A stretch of 64,000 bases of DNA from Nelumbo lutea (GCA_022828595.1 JAKGHH010000002.1:46139897-46203896); one strand, 5' to 3'. Shown: positions 46,440 through 57,565, counted from the first letter of the stretch. Program-made: numbers and translations. The notes: generated from the letters alone by a model not told the origin.

Positions 46440-46606
46440 TATTCTGTTATAATTAAGTTTGTTGGTTCTAGATTCTCGGCCCAAAAGAAAATATTCTAAT
46501 TGAGTTTCTTGGTTCTAGATTCTCGGCCCAAAAGAAAATATTCTATTATAATTAAGTTTGTTGGTTTGAGTTTCTCCGCCAAAAGAAAACAAAAGAGATG
46601 GAAGAT
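46440..46606 (+). repeat. Duplicated DDRGK1-like leader sequence
   Basis: TTGGTTCTAGATTCTCGGCC and its following CAAAAGAAAATATTCT occur twice (46461 and 46508) and a third, divergent unit (GTTGGTTTGAGTTTCTCC) ends in AACAAAAGAGATGGAAGA. That last part matches the sequence just upstream of and including the start codon of the DDRGK1 pseudogene (53390-53440, minus). After ATGGAAGA the similarity ends. Confidence 0.6.
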
Positions 46607-46746
46607 GTCACGAATTGAGTTTTGTTTCTCGCCAAATCCTCCCTTATCTGGTATGCAAACGGCCCTTTCACCACTCAACGCCTCAACGGTATCACCGGTA
46701 TCGCTCACAAACCGATTTCAGTATTACAGACGGTCCATAGTGGTTT

Positions 46747-46754
46747 TTATATAG
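46747..46754 (+). promoter_or_regulatory. Candidate TATA box
   Basis: TTATATAG lies about 45 bases before the ATG at 46795 of the membrane-protein gene copy. Confidence 0.3.
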
Positions 46755-46794
46755 ACCACTTTCAAATTCCCTCTCAAATCTCAATCATCCCAAT

Positions 46795-47320
46795 GCGTGA
46801 GCCCCTTTCACGTCTGCACAACCCCCACCGGAGCTTAAAGCCCGGGCTACATTCGGCACCATGGTCAGCCTTCATTCTATACTGAAGTTTCTTGTTTTTA
46901 TCATTGTGGAATTGCTCCAATTCAAGTCTCAGACCGGTACGACATACTCTTCCAACTTGATCATTTCCGTTCTTGCTATTCTAGTTTACTGCGTTGCACA
47001 CTTCTATTATTCAAATGGCAGTGATCGACGGGCCCTGAAGTTCATCCTGTATCATATCCGCAATTTGTCTGCAGCTCTAATGGTGGGTTCTCTGGTTTTG
47101 ATATTTATGCGCACGCCATTATAAGGTGGATCATCTCCCTCTTTTATATTTTCCTCCTCTTGCCTCTGCTGCGATTTATAATTGATCAGGTGCAACAGTG
47201 GGTTTGTCGGAGAATTTTAACGGCCGTGGATCATGCTTTGCAAATTCTGTATAGGCTTATGATGAAGCGTCCTTTGAGCAATCCTGTACCTGTTTCGGAT
47301 GGACCAGACATGGTATAAAT
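46795..47320 (+). pseudogene. Membrane-protein gene copy C (most complete)
   Basis: From ATG 46795 it reads MREPLSRLHNPHRSLKPG, then after a one-base loss near 46855 continues as LHSILKFLVFIIVELLQF, LIISVLAILVYCVAHFYY, LSAALMVGSLVLIFM, then after a second one-base loss near 47114 as RWIISLFYIFLLLPLLRFII and VSDGPDMV plus stop near 47319. This predicts about 170 residues with four hydrophobic, probably membrane-spanning, segments. I do not recognise the family. Copies at 11733-12106 and 26840-27062 keep the base missing at each site they cover, so it was once an open gene. Confidence 0.6.
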
Positions 47321-47635
47321 CAATAAATGTATAATTAAGGCTAGTGGTGAGAATAATAGAGACTCACCGGATCTAGTCTCAATGAGGGTCCTGGAAAACG
47401 GTTACAACAGGGTTTGCAACCGTGTATTGGGAGCATCTCCCTTGTCATTGGTGAGACGTTGTATTCAGTTGGGATCGATTATTGGAATTTTTGTTGGACC
47501 TGATCAGAACTCGTGTGTGTGTCTCTGAGATTTAATGCTTGTGTAATACTTTTACTGGCCCCTCTGTGAGATTTAAATTGTGAGGAGCAGATCCCGTTCC
47601 GAGATGAATCAGCCAACCTGTTAGGATCTGTTTTT
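47321..47635. other. Downstream flank of copy C, no gene
   Basis: No coding frame. A short stretch CGTGTATTGGGAGCATCTCCC (about 47431-47450) resembles the core arm of the foldback element at 10538 and may be a third, decayed copy. Confidence 0.4.
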
Positions 47636-47886
47636 TTAGTTCAAAATCAGCCCCCCACCAGATATCCCTCTACAACCTCCTACAGCACATCTCTGCCGTG
47701 TATTATGAATATCTCCTGACGATCACATTATTAATTCTAGTGTCATCATCGGGAGATATTCCCAGCACACGGCTTAAATGTGCTGTAGGACGTTGTGGGG
47801 CAATGGGGGCTGATTTGCTCTCCTGCTTTTTACAGGCACGGTGGATGTGCCTAGGATTGTCCGTGTGGGGCACTGATGTGATCTCG
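47636..47886. mobile_element. Foldback non-autonomous DNA element, copy B (FB)
   Basis: Core arms pair over more than 40 bases: left 47680-47723 (TACAGCACATCTCTGCCGTG...) and right 47741-47789. The ends TTAGTTCAAAATCAGCCCC and, in reverse complement, CGAGATCACATCAGTGCCCC resemble those of copy A. The target duplication is not clear because the ends abut T-runs. Confidence 0.6.
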
Positions 47887-48914
47887 CCCCCTTTGAATCT
47901 ACTTTTTTTTTCTGTTTTTACAGAGCGCGCCAATAATGTGAAGGTGAGATTGGTGAGTCGCGCTCTATAAGTAGCAGATCCCAATACTCAACCAACAGGC
48001 ATCATAAATTGATAAAAAATCAACAACACCGTAATCCGCGTAACAGACGAATAGTTTTCACCAAGGTATCATCTCACGAGACCGACTTCAGCCAATGCAA
48101 AGCCCATTCAATTAGGACCTTTTTGTTTTCGGTAGAAAAAGAAAGTATGATTTAGAACCATCTCATCAAGCTGATTCCAAATATCCCTTTATGTGTGTAA
48201 GTATAAAATTTCGATCTGATGGGTGTATCGTATTGTATTTTTTAATAACTGATATAGGATATATATGAAAATCGGACGTTTTGTTTTCTTTCATGTGTAT
48301 CGGACCTGTATTGGGGGTATATCGGGGCATATTAACGAAAAAGATACGGCTAAAAACTAAAAAAAAAAATAAAGGGGGAAAGCAAACTTCTTTTCCCCGA
48401 AATAAGCCTTTCTCACCCTCAAATGACTAAAACTCCAAACTTCATTCCTAGAGTTTAGATTTGCAAATGTTTGCAAGAAACAAGTGTGAATCGTTAACGT
48501 TAATTTTTTTTAAACATTTCTCAAATTTTGAAAAATTATGGCAAAAATTGGTAAATTTTTTCAATCATTTATAATATCTCGTGATTTCTTTTTTTCTTGA
48601 ATGTTTAAATTTATCTTGATCTACATTTCTTACATTCAAAATCATAATTTTTTTTTTGTGTTATCATTAGATTTATGGAAATTTTATGAAGATATTTGGG
48701 GAAAATATAAATTAACAAAAAATTTGAAAATGTAATTTTCTTCTCTACCTATAAAGAATAAATATGTTTTAGATCTATGGATTTATCTATCATATTCATA
48801 GAGCAATTGAAATTTCTTCTTTAATATATATTTTTTTGAATCTATTGTATAATGTATTTATTTTTTACTTTTTATAATTGTTGAAAATAAAAAATAAATA
48901 ATTATTAATTATAT
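47887..48914. other. A/T-rich, no gene
   Basis: It contains TATCGGACCTGTATTGGGGG-like repeats (48220-48350) related in style to 53500-53680, then very A/T-rich DNA. No coding frame. Confidence 0.5.
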
Positions 48915-49795
48915 TTTCACGTAGAAGTTAACCTTGCCCAAAACCGCTTCCCAAAACAAGGCCTGAATCCTAGGGAGACAGGTCTACTCCATAATTCTTT
49001 CACAAGGAGAATTGAAGAAAGAAGCACAAGAAAACAAAATGGAGGAAGAAATGAACCAAATCCTATTGTCATCAATTTGCCTATCAAAAAACACAGCTTC
49101 AAGCTTGGCCAAACGGACGACTAAGGAATACATTCATTTTCTTTAAGATCCCTTCTAAAGCCAAAATCCCAATTCAATTCAAGTGAGGAGACTGACCAAA
49201 ATTTGGAGACAGATTCCACCCCCAACCATAAATCTTCCCAAAAAACATAACCCTAAGTCCACCCCCAATGCCATTGCTGATAAATCTATGGAAGTAGGAC
49301 CAAACCTCATTGGTGGCTTTCCAAGAAGAGCAAGCTGAAGAATTAAGAGACAGTTTAGCATCTAAGCCATTGTCTGAAACACCATCAATACTCATACTAA
49401 CCTTATGCCAGAGCTTTTCTTTTTGTAGAGGCAAGCGCCACGACCATTTACCAAGCAAGGAAGTATTTTTAAGTAGTAGATTTCCTATTCCCAAACCTCC
49501 TTTCTTTATGGCCCTACATGCCACTTCACATTTGACTAGGTGGTTTTTATTTTCATCCCCCGTTCCCGTTGAAATTCCCTCATGTATTTTTCTAACTTCT
49601 TAGCCACCTTGACTGGTATCAGAAAAGTGGAGAGGACATAGATGGGTAAGCTGGCCATCATGGATTTAATCAAAATTATCCTGCCCCCAACCTAGATATA
49701 GTTTCTTTTCCACAAGGCCAACTTCTTAGCAAACCTTTCCGTCACTGGCTTCCGAAAACATTTTTTCCTCAGATTACCACCTAGTGGCAGAATGT
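48915..49795 (-). pseudogene. LINE fragment: end of RT and zinc-finger-like region
   Basis: Minus-strand translation reads LPLGGNLRKKCFRKPV, GGRIILIKSMMASLPIYVLS, then ACRAIKKGGLGIGNLLLKN, LLGKWSWRLP, then LNWDFGFRRDLKENE and RIQALFWEAVLGKVN, the usual order after the RT core of plant L1 elements. Several stops and frame changes. The RT core itself and the tail are absent on either side. Confidence 0.75.
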
Positions 49796-50510
49796 CGTTG
49801 TATGTATTAAATCAGTTATTACTTAAAGATTAACTTAAAAAGGTTATCCCTTTTTGTGTGTGCATGTTCATCTATGTCTATATACACATCTTCACCCAAT
49901 GCTCTTTTCTTATTGAAGCTTATACTATGCATTAGTTTAGAGAGGTAAATTCTGTAAAAGCAAAGAAGATGGGGGCCCTCTATGCCTAAGCCAGGGTCTA
50001 ATTCTGAAATGTTAAATTTATTTTTGTTGGCTGTCATAACTGTTGGTCATGACATCTACCAAAGACTTTAAGCAAACAGTGGTAGTCAAAACCATTGCTC
50101 AATTGGGTTAACATCTGAAATTCCCACTCACATTTGGCCCGTTCTGTTAAACTAACCTTTGCTTTTTGATATACCTCCAACCCCCCCCCCATCAGATACT
50201 TTCTTTTTATCAGAAGATTACCTTCCATCAGGTCTCTACTACTGACCATGACAAAACCAAACCGACCATGGTCAGCCAGTCAACCCTAATAACTATTTTT
50301 TGTATGACAAAAACACCCCTATCCAAATTATTAACAATAAACAACGCAAAACTACCATCTAAAAGAATACTAAACAAAACAGACTGTTTGTTCACAATGG
50401 AGAAACAGACAAAATCATGCTTGATGGGTGAATAACCTTAGGTCCAACCAACATATTTCAAAGGGAAAAAGTCCAAGTAGAAGACCAAGGAGCAAAAAAT
50501 ACTGTATTTC
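49796..50510. other. No gene recognised
   Basis: Non-coding DNA with a C-run at 50180-50189. No family character was detected in either strand. Confidence 0.5.
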
Positions 50511-50748
50511 TCTTTTTTATTTTTTTGAAAAAGGTGAAGTATTGTATTAATTATCACCATAACCCCTTGTAGAATGAGCTTTTCTACATTTTGTTCATAG
50601 GGTAAGAATAAAATAGGTCTATAGACAAAAAAGATTGGTTGAACTCCCCACTGGTAATCAGGCTAGCAGATAGCCAGTGATCAAACCAAAAGCTGAATTA
50701 ATTACAGATTCCATTGAGCTTTTCTTACTCTCAAAAAGTTGAGTATTG
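50511..50748 (-). mobile_element. 3' tail of a minus-strand LINE (part 1)
   Basis: The minus strand ends ATTAATACAATACTTCACC, TTTTTCAAAAAAATAAAAAAG, a LINE-type 3' end. It appears to be continuous with 52092-52500 before insertion of the plus-strand LINE between them. Confidence 0.45.
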
Positions 50749-52079
50749 AATAAAGAAAAAACAATTAATTTCCTCTGTCTACCTAAATGGTAATTCTTGG
50801 GGTTTGGGATTGAGGAAGGGGTTGAGGGAATCTGAGATGGGAATGGTTGATGATCTGATTGCCCTTCTTAACCGTGTGTTCCTAGATCTGTCCTGCCTGC
50901 ATAGCAGAATTTGGTCAGCTTCCCATTCTGGACTTTTTACTAGTGCTTCTTTCTACACTGCTCTTCTTCAAGCACCTAAAATGGCAGGTTTCTTTCCAAC
51001 AAAGGAGGTTTGGTGCAGCCTTGTATCCCCAAAGATAAGGGCCTTTTGCTGGGAGGTGGTGCTCCAAAAAATCAATACCTTAAACATGCTTCAAAAAAGA
51101 AGAACGGATTGTTGCCTCTCACCCCATGTGTGCAGCCTCTGCTTGACATGTGGTGAGACAATTGCACACTTACTAATATCTTGTCCTTTTGCTTCTTTTG
51201 TTTGGAATTGGTTTTCTTCTCTTTTGAGTGTAGATGGACTCCTCCTTCAAATGTAGCAATACTCTTTGATCCAAACTTCTTTAGACTCCCAAAAAAGAAA
51301 GGAAGAGCAACGTGGAGAGCGACAAGAGCAATTGTTTTATGGTTAATTTGGGAAGAAAGAAACAATAGGATCTTTTAAGGAGATGAAAGATCTAAGGAAC
51401 AGGTCATTGATTGCGTTACTACCAAGGTTATCCTCAAATCTTCTCCGTTATTTAAAGACTATTCATCTAAGGACTTATATAGAGGATGGAACATTGTGGC
51501 AAGCTCTTCTTCAGCAAGGTCTGTAATAAAAGAACAATGGATCCCTCTTGCACAACAATGGGTGAAGCTAAACTTTGATGGAAGCTCTTTAGGCAACCCA
51601 GGTCCCTCAGGAGTGGGAGGAGCTTTCAGAGATAGGGAAGGCAGACTGCATTGTACTCTGGTCCAATAGGTGTTGGAGACTCTCTAAGAGCAGAGATCTT
51701 GGCCCTACTCCAAGGATTAAGATTGGCTAAGCAATGGGGCCTAAACCAGATTGAGGCAGAACCGCAGAAGGGGACTCTAAATTATTAATTGGGTGGATGC
51801 AATCACACAACTTGGGGGTCTGAGTATATCGTCAACTCATGAAGGAAGTAACTTGCTTAGCAAGGGAGGTTGGGTACGATTCAGATGGACAAGGAGATCA
51901 GTTAATGGATTAGCCGACACCCTTGCAAAACAAGGAACTTTCAGGGAGAACTTGTTTTGGGCTGTTCTGTAATTTGAAATCTCTCTTCTAAAAGTCAACA
52001 CCCTTATCTTGGGTGGTCACTGTACTTTATTAATTTTTCTAATGAAAGTTACAGTTTCTGATAAAAAGGAAAAAAAAAA
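50749..52079 (+). mobile_element. 5'-truncated LINE with poly(A) and target duplication
   Basis: It begins in the zinc-finger-like region (frame 50804-51256: SPKIRAFCWEVVLQKINTLN, CLTCGETIAHLLISCPF), continues through ATRAIVLWLIWEERNNRIF, then RNase H (WVKLNFDGSSLGNPGPSGVG at about 51568-51627; later ADTLAKQGTF), and ends in an A-rich tail at 52063-52079. A direct repeat flanks it: AAAAAGTTGAGTATTG (50733-50748) and AAAAGTTGAGCATTTG (52076-52091). The ORF is broken after RNase H begins. This is one insertion event. Confidence 0.8.
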
Positions 52080-52091
52080 GTTGAGCATTTG

Positions 52092-52500
52092 TTTCCATCC
52101 ATGTAGTGCAAAAAATGGTTAGAGGAATCACTGCCCAAGCTGAACTGCCTCTCCTTCTCATGTTTTATGCCACCCACTCGGTAGTTAGCCAACAAAATTA
52201 GGATGGCAACCTTGCCAATGAATTGCATTCTGAAAATGAGTCCATAATCTGCTAGTGAATTTAGAGTGGATGAACAAGTGTTTTTGTCCAGCACCTCCAA
52301 CGAAGTACAAAACTTGACTTGACCTCCAAGGGTGCCACACTGCCCCCAAATTTCCTTACAAGGGAAGTTCCTAAGTCTCCTTCAGATAGCTTCTTATAGA
52401 AAGAATTTACTAAAAACTTACCAGAGCTGTAGCCTGTACCATTTCCAAATCCTGAAATACCTCTACAAAACATTGCAATTCTGATTCTCAATCAAAGATA
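52092..52500 (-). pseudogene. Minus-strand LINE zinc-finger-like region (part 2)
   Basis: SVKSFYKKLSEGDL-like sequence, GSVAPLEVKSSFVLRW, then NSLADYGLIFRMQF are readable in adjoining frames, the section after RT in plant LINEs. Its downstream end is where the plus-strand LINE inserted. Confidence 0.55.
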
Positions 52501-52736
52501 GCAGGCCAAGATTTGCCCTAATTCTCAATCAAATCCTGAAATACCTCTCCAAAGTGCCTTTAATCCAATGTGTACATCTGTAAGTCTGAAACATCAACTG
52601 AACTCCCACCAATCCAAAGTGCTCCAAATTCACAATGGAACCTACATCCCATGACAATGAGATATTCCTTCCCTCTAGTCGAACACAGATGTACACTGGG
52701 TTTGGACTTAATTATGAAACAGTAATTCCTTCTGCA

Positions 52737-53396
52737 TTGTTGGTCAGACTTGCTGGCTAGATGTGAAATGCTAACTCTTCCCTCATGCTTTATGTAATCA
52801 GATACTATTTTGATTTATACGTATTCCACGAATTCAAAAATTAAGCCCGGAATCCCATCTTGCACTTCAGTTTCTGAGATAATATCAACAAAGAACTCCC
52901 ATTTTCATTTCTCATACTCTAATATAGCAGTTTCCTCTTCCTTGTCATTTTGAGCCCTAGCTTCATCTTCCAGTAAATGCTCCTATGCTTCACACTCCTC
53001 GTCTTTCCTCCCCTACATTTCTTTGTAACAGTTTTGTTTTGTTTTCCAAAACTCACATATTGATTCCTCGTTCTATCGTTGAGCTTCTCCTTCTTTCCAT
53101 TTCTTTTCCTATTTCTTGAATGCTTTAGCAACATAGTACTCACCTTAAGGAGCATTCTCATCACTTCCGTAAACAATATCCTCTGTAGTTTCCATGGGGC
53201 TGCGGATGTATTGGTAGCAGCTAGTCTATGCCACATTCGACGAGCTCCAGAACAAACTACAAATTCTCTCCGTGAAACTTGATCTTCTTCTCTGCGACCA
53301 TTGGAAGATCTAGAAATTGACCGCATTTCCATAAATAAAGGAGTAAGAACGCCACAACAGAAAGCATAGACAAAATAGCAACAAAATCTCTTCCAT
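52737..53396 (-). pseudogene. DDRGK1: DDRGK domain-containing protein 1 retro-pseudogene
   Basis: DDRGK1 is an ER-anchored cofactor of UFM1 conjugation. From the ATG at 53396-53394 (MEEIL), after a one-base loss, AILSMLSVVAFLLLYLWKCG gives the N-terminal membrane anchor. Then EEDQVSRREFVV and GARRMWHRLAA, the charged helical region (KEKKWKEGEAQR; GRKDEECEA; LLEDEARAQNDKEEETAILE) and IFEFVEYV follow. It then jumps directly to VSDYIKHEGRVSISHLASKS, the C-terminus. The central ~55 residues, including the DDRGK box, are missing. No introns remain, suggesting reverse transcription of an exon-skipped mRNA. Many stops; no poly(A) found. Confidence 0.8.
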
Positions 53397-53682
53397 CTCT
53401 TTTGTTTTCTTTTGGCCTACACGAGAAACTCAAACCAACAAACTCAAGCTCCCAGTGATCAGTATAATAGAATATACCCACTCAAGAAGACGGATCAAAA
53501 TATCGATATGTATCGTATCTGTATTAGTGGACCTTGAAACACACGAATACACCAATACAATAATAGTTTGGTGGTTTACAAACATCCTTCTAATGTTTAT
53601 AAAATAAAATAAAAAAATGATGGGTATTGGCCATATTGACACACTCAAATACTCACTTGTGGTATCAGTACGGGTATCAATT
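53397..53682. other. DDRGK1 leader and repeated TATCG-type sequence
   Basis: 53397-53480 is the former 5' leader of the DDRGK1 copy. The rest is TATCGATATGTATCGTATCT-like repeat sequence without coding content. Confidence 0.45.
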
Positions 53683-54060
53683 GGACCAAATTTGGTCCAA
53701 TCTGATTTGGCCCAATATGAGTCTATTACAGATGGACCAGGTTCAATCCAATCTAATGAACATTTTGGATCATTTTGGACCAGTTCAACTCAATGTCTGG
53801 ACCGTTCAGTTTGTTCAAATTGATTTTAATTTTGATTGGTTCCAAACCAAACTTGGTCCATTGAAACCTCTATTCTTATGTTCTATCAATGGACTGAATA
53901 TTGGGTCAATCTGACCCAATCCAATATAAACCCATTGTGGATGGACCAGCTTGCAATCCAATCCAATAACTATTTTGAATTGGACTGGTCCAATTTAATA
54001 TGTCTTATTAATCCATCCAATTCATCCAAATTGATTTTGATTTGAATGGGGTCCAACCCA
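53683..54060. repeat. Degenerate TTGGTCCAAT-type repeat block
   Basis: Many copies of TTGGTCCA, CCAATCCAAT and TGGACCAG in both orientations. Two longer units can be seen (around 53690-53880 and 53905-54040), both with GATGGACCAG, CAATCCAATC and ATTTTGGA/ATTTTGAA runs. It is possibly the body of a DNA-transposon derivative; its ends are not defined. Confidence 0.55.
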
Positions 54061-54189
54061 AAACCGATCCATTAGCACCCTAGGTATCAGGTGTATCGAT
54101 GTTTGCTTAAGGAAAGATAAATTTAAAGAATATTCAAACAGATCATGCATACTTTTTCACAACAACTAAGAAAATGAATAAAACATTAA

Positions 54190-54317
54190 AGTTATGTTTG
54201 GTTTGAAGGAAAAGGTAGAGAAAGGAAAAAAAAAGTAAGGAAACCTATACAAGATTTATAAAAGTTTCCCTATTTTTCCTACCTTTCTCTACTTTTTCTT
54301 TCAAACCAAACACAGCC
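54190..54317. mobile_element. Tourist-like MITE, copy 3
   Basis: A 128-bp foldback: left AGTTATGTTTGGTTTGAAGG, right complement GGCTGTGTTTGGTTTGAAAG, flanked by TAA at 54187-54189 and 54318-54320. Same family as 10953-11080 and 29617-29725. Confidence 0.82.
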
Positions 54318-54320
54318 TAA

Positions 54321-55675
54321 CTAAAAAATGATTGTGATGCTGTGTTTTATTTTCAGCAATGGCGGCAGTATTGCCTCAGGAGATGGCTGTTTTGCTTCTT
54401 CTCAGGCAATGGCTGTACTTTGGTCTGTGATGAGGATGCATATTGGCTTGGCGTTCAGAAGAGAAGGGCTTTGTGAAGGTTGTCTCGGGTTGATCAAATG
54501 AATGGGGCATTTTGGGTATTTTCTCTCAAACCCACAATTGGGTTTGTATGTATGTACAAATTTAAACTTGTCTACAATGTATGTATGTACGATTTTGGGT
54601 TTATTTGTATTTATCATGTCTTTCTGGATCATAGATTATTACTCATCCCATTCTAACCCATATTCCCCAAACAATACTCTTCCTTGTTGCCTCTGTTTTA
54701 GCCAAGGCATTAGTCAAGACATTTTCCATCTTAGGGCCGAGTTGAATGATCATCTTCAAGAGCAGCTTTTAGTAGATTAATTATCATTCTCAAATTATAC
54801 AGTAAATAAAAGTTGACCCAATCTAGGTTCCTTTTTGGTTTAATAGGCTTGTTGTGGAATTAGGTAATGATCTTGTGCTTTTGCTTTATGTCTACCACTT
54901 TGGTTGCCAATGCAAGAATTATCTTACAGACATATGTCCAATTTCAACTGCGCTTGTGTTGATATGTCTGAAAGAAATGAAGTTGTTTGATTTCATACTT
55001 CATGTATCATTTTGATTTAAGTTGTACTAGAGTAATATCTGGCATAACATCCCAAATTCTTCTCTACTTTTGTGAATCAGATATTGCACAATGGCTCCAT
55101 AACTTGTACTACTTAAGGGGTGCAATTGGATGGATCCATGCAATTTGGATGGACTCAACCTGAGCCCAGACCGACCCAGCCTACAATTTTACAGATTGGA
55201 CCAAGTCTATTATTTTTGGGCTGGGCCCAGCTCTAACCCTTACGTTGCTTGAGCTTGACCCAACCCAAGCCCAGCCCAACACTTACTGTTAAAAAACTAA
55301 TAGTATTTGTAAGATAACAAAGATGCCCCTCTGTTTAACTCCACTCTTTAAACCAAAACTCCAAAGATAGGCCCATCTATTCGCGCAAATTGAACTATTG
55401 CTGTGGGTTGTGAGATGACTGAATAAGAAAATGTCAATTCTTTTTAGCTGAGCCTGAGAGCAAAAAAACTCTGAGTGCATGGCATCCAGCCGCACATGGG
55501 AATATCTTCCAAACATGTGTTTCAAAATTCATGGGAAAAGATGTTCCCAATGTGCAGTTGGATGCCTGCTTTTAGATTATTCATACAAGTTTTGCTTTCA
55601 GGAGATCCCATTACCTTTTAAGATAGGCCTCTGGCTAGTTATCTATTTATTAATTAGGTTACATCTGTCTCAACC
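54321..55675. other. No gene; degenerate DNA-element sequence
   Basis: No coding frame of known family. 55110-55290 has GGGCTGGGCCCAGC, TTGACCCAACCCAAGCCCAG and AAGGGGTGCAATTGG, typical of hAT-like non-autonomous elements, but I found no matching second end. Confidence 0.45.
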
Positions 55676-55827
55676 AAGGTTTGGAAAACCCACCAGGAAA
55701 TAGAATCAGTCAGGGGACTGTTTTCTTGTTCGACTGTTCAACCATCCGGGTTGAACGGTTTGGCCCGTAATATCATAAATATATTAAAATAAAAAATATT
55801 TTATAAATAATAGTTTGATCGATGGAT

Positions 55828-55945
55828 TGTAGTGTGGTCGCCGGTGATTAAAATCGCCACCAGTGATTGTAGTTTGGTCGCCGGTGATTGTAGTCTGGTT
55901 GCCAGTGATTAAAATCGCTGTATAATTTGGTCAACGGTGATTAAA
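55828..55945. repeat. Short tandem repeats inside the Mutator-like element
   Basis: Units built on GATTGTAGTTTGGTCGCCG and GTGATTAAAATCGCC recur four to five times with changes. Confidence 0.6.
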
Positions 55946-56115
55946 ATCTCCGCTGAAACTCCGGTGGAAGAGTAGAAACTACCGCTGCAAACTGCTATAG
56001 ATCAGTGATGAAACTACAAATTTTGGTCTGTAACCGCCGGTCGCCGCTGTAAATCCTTGCACTTCACGGCTCAGGCTCGGATTGAGAAATACAAAAAACT
56101 TGTGTCCACCATAGG

Positions 56116-57565
56116 TAGGGTGGGGTTGGGTCAAAGGTTGACCCACCCAACCCAACCTCATTGAAACCCACCAATACCCACCCATCTCTTATGTGGGTCA
56201 ATATGGGTCAAGTGATTCATTGGGATCAAGAGAAAAGGGTTAGGGTGGGGTTGGGTCAAGGGTACCCATTGGATCACAAGTAAATGATCGAATAAGGGTT
56301 TAGGCCTTTGGGGTTTGCAACTTCATAATCGAATGGTGAAAGGAAAGAATGAAGATGCAGCGGCGGCCGATGACTGGCGAACTGAGGTTCAAATACCTCC
56401 ATGACGCTGAGGTTTTATTCTCCACCACTGACGGAAGGAGTGAGAATGGAGATGAGCGGTGGTCGGTGATTAACTAAGGATCCAATAGCTCCATGAGTTT
56501 AGTATTTTTCTTCTTCACCACCGAATAGAAGGAGAGTGTAGGGAGATGCAGCAGCGGTCAGCGATTGACGAACAATGGTTTGAATAGCTCCATTGATGTC
56601 TCACCTCTAATGGAAGACAGAGCAGGCGACCGAGGGTTGTGTTTTTGCCGCTGCAACGATAGCCGGCAACTGAGATTGGATTTGCACTGACTCTGGTCTT
56701 TTCACCACTACAGAGCAAGGCCAGAGGATTTTTTTTTTTTTGTTGCAATTGCAGCAATAGCCGGAAACAGGGATTCAAGATCTGGTGCGAACCCAAATCT
56801 ATGCCCTCCCAAACCTTTCCAAAATTGGACCAGATCTCTCAAGTCTTCCCACCATTGCAGAACACAATCTGCATTTTCAATGTTTTTATAATTCTCTATA
56901 TTTTTATGTGCAATTTTTGTTGTTTTTTATAATTGCTATTCTTTTTTTCTGCAATTTCTATTTTTCTTTTGTATTCTTACATTTGCTGAAATTCATGTAT
57001 TTTCTTGTAACTTATGTTTTTTTGCTTTTTATAATTTTTTGCAACTTATGTACTTTTCTTTTTTTTAATTTTTTAATTTTTCCTGTTTTTTCTGTTTTTA
57101 TACATTTTATTTTATTATTTGAGTTTTATCATTTTTTATTTTCCACAAGTTTTGGGTTGAAATATATAATTATTTTGAATTTTTGTCAATTTAGGTATTT
57201 TATGCAATTTCTACTTTTTAAACAAATATATGTTTTTTTAATCTTATCATTTTCATTTTTTTCTTGCAAATTTATATCAATTTTATGTTTTTTAATATTT
57301 TTTACAATTTTGTGTTTTATTAATATTGGTATTTTCATTTTTCATCATTTTTTCTTAATACTTATATTTCTGTGTAGCTAAAATATTTGTATTTTATTAA
57401 TACTTGTCTTGGATTAGCGGATCATATGGATCAGTTAGGGTGGATCAGGGTCAAGGTGGATTATGACCCACTAAGACCCAATAAATAGGGTGGCAAATGA
57501 GTTAAAGGGTTAATTTGGTGGATTGATACACAACCCTCACCCAATCCACCCATTTGCCACCCCTA
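56116..57565. mobile_element. hAT-like non-autonomous element
   Basis: A perfect 8-bp repeat ACCATAGG (56108-56115 and 57566-57573) flanks ends TAGGGTGGGG and, in reverse complement, TAGGGGTGGCAAATGG. Both the TAGGGGTG start and the 8-bp duplication are hAT-like. Near each end lie GGGTGGGTT and GACCCA-rich segments. The middle (56880-57370) is very T-rich. There is no transposase. Confidence 0.75.

Noticed and set aside
55100..55300. Possible hAT-like element starting AAGGGGTGCAATTGG
   Set aside because: Only one plausible end; no partner end or 8-bp duplication found.
56785..57381. Open frame of 198 codons, very rich in Phe
   Set aside because: It is produced by a T-rich stretch inside the hAT-like element; no domain, start context or homologue-like pattern.
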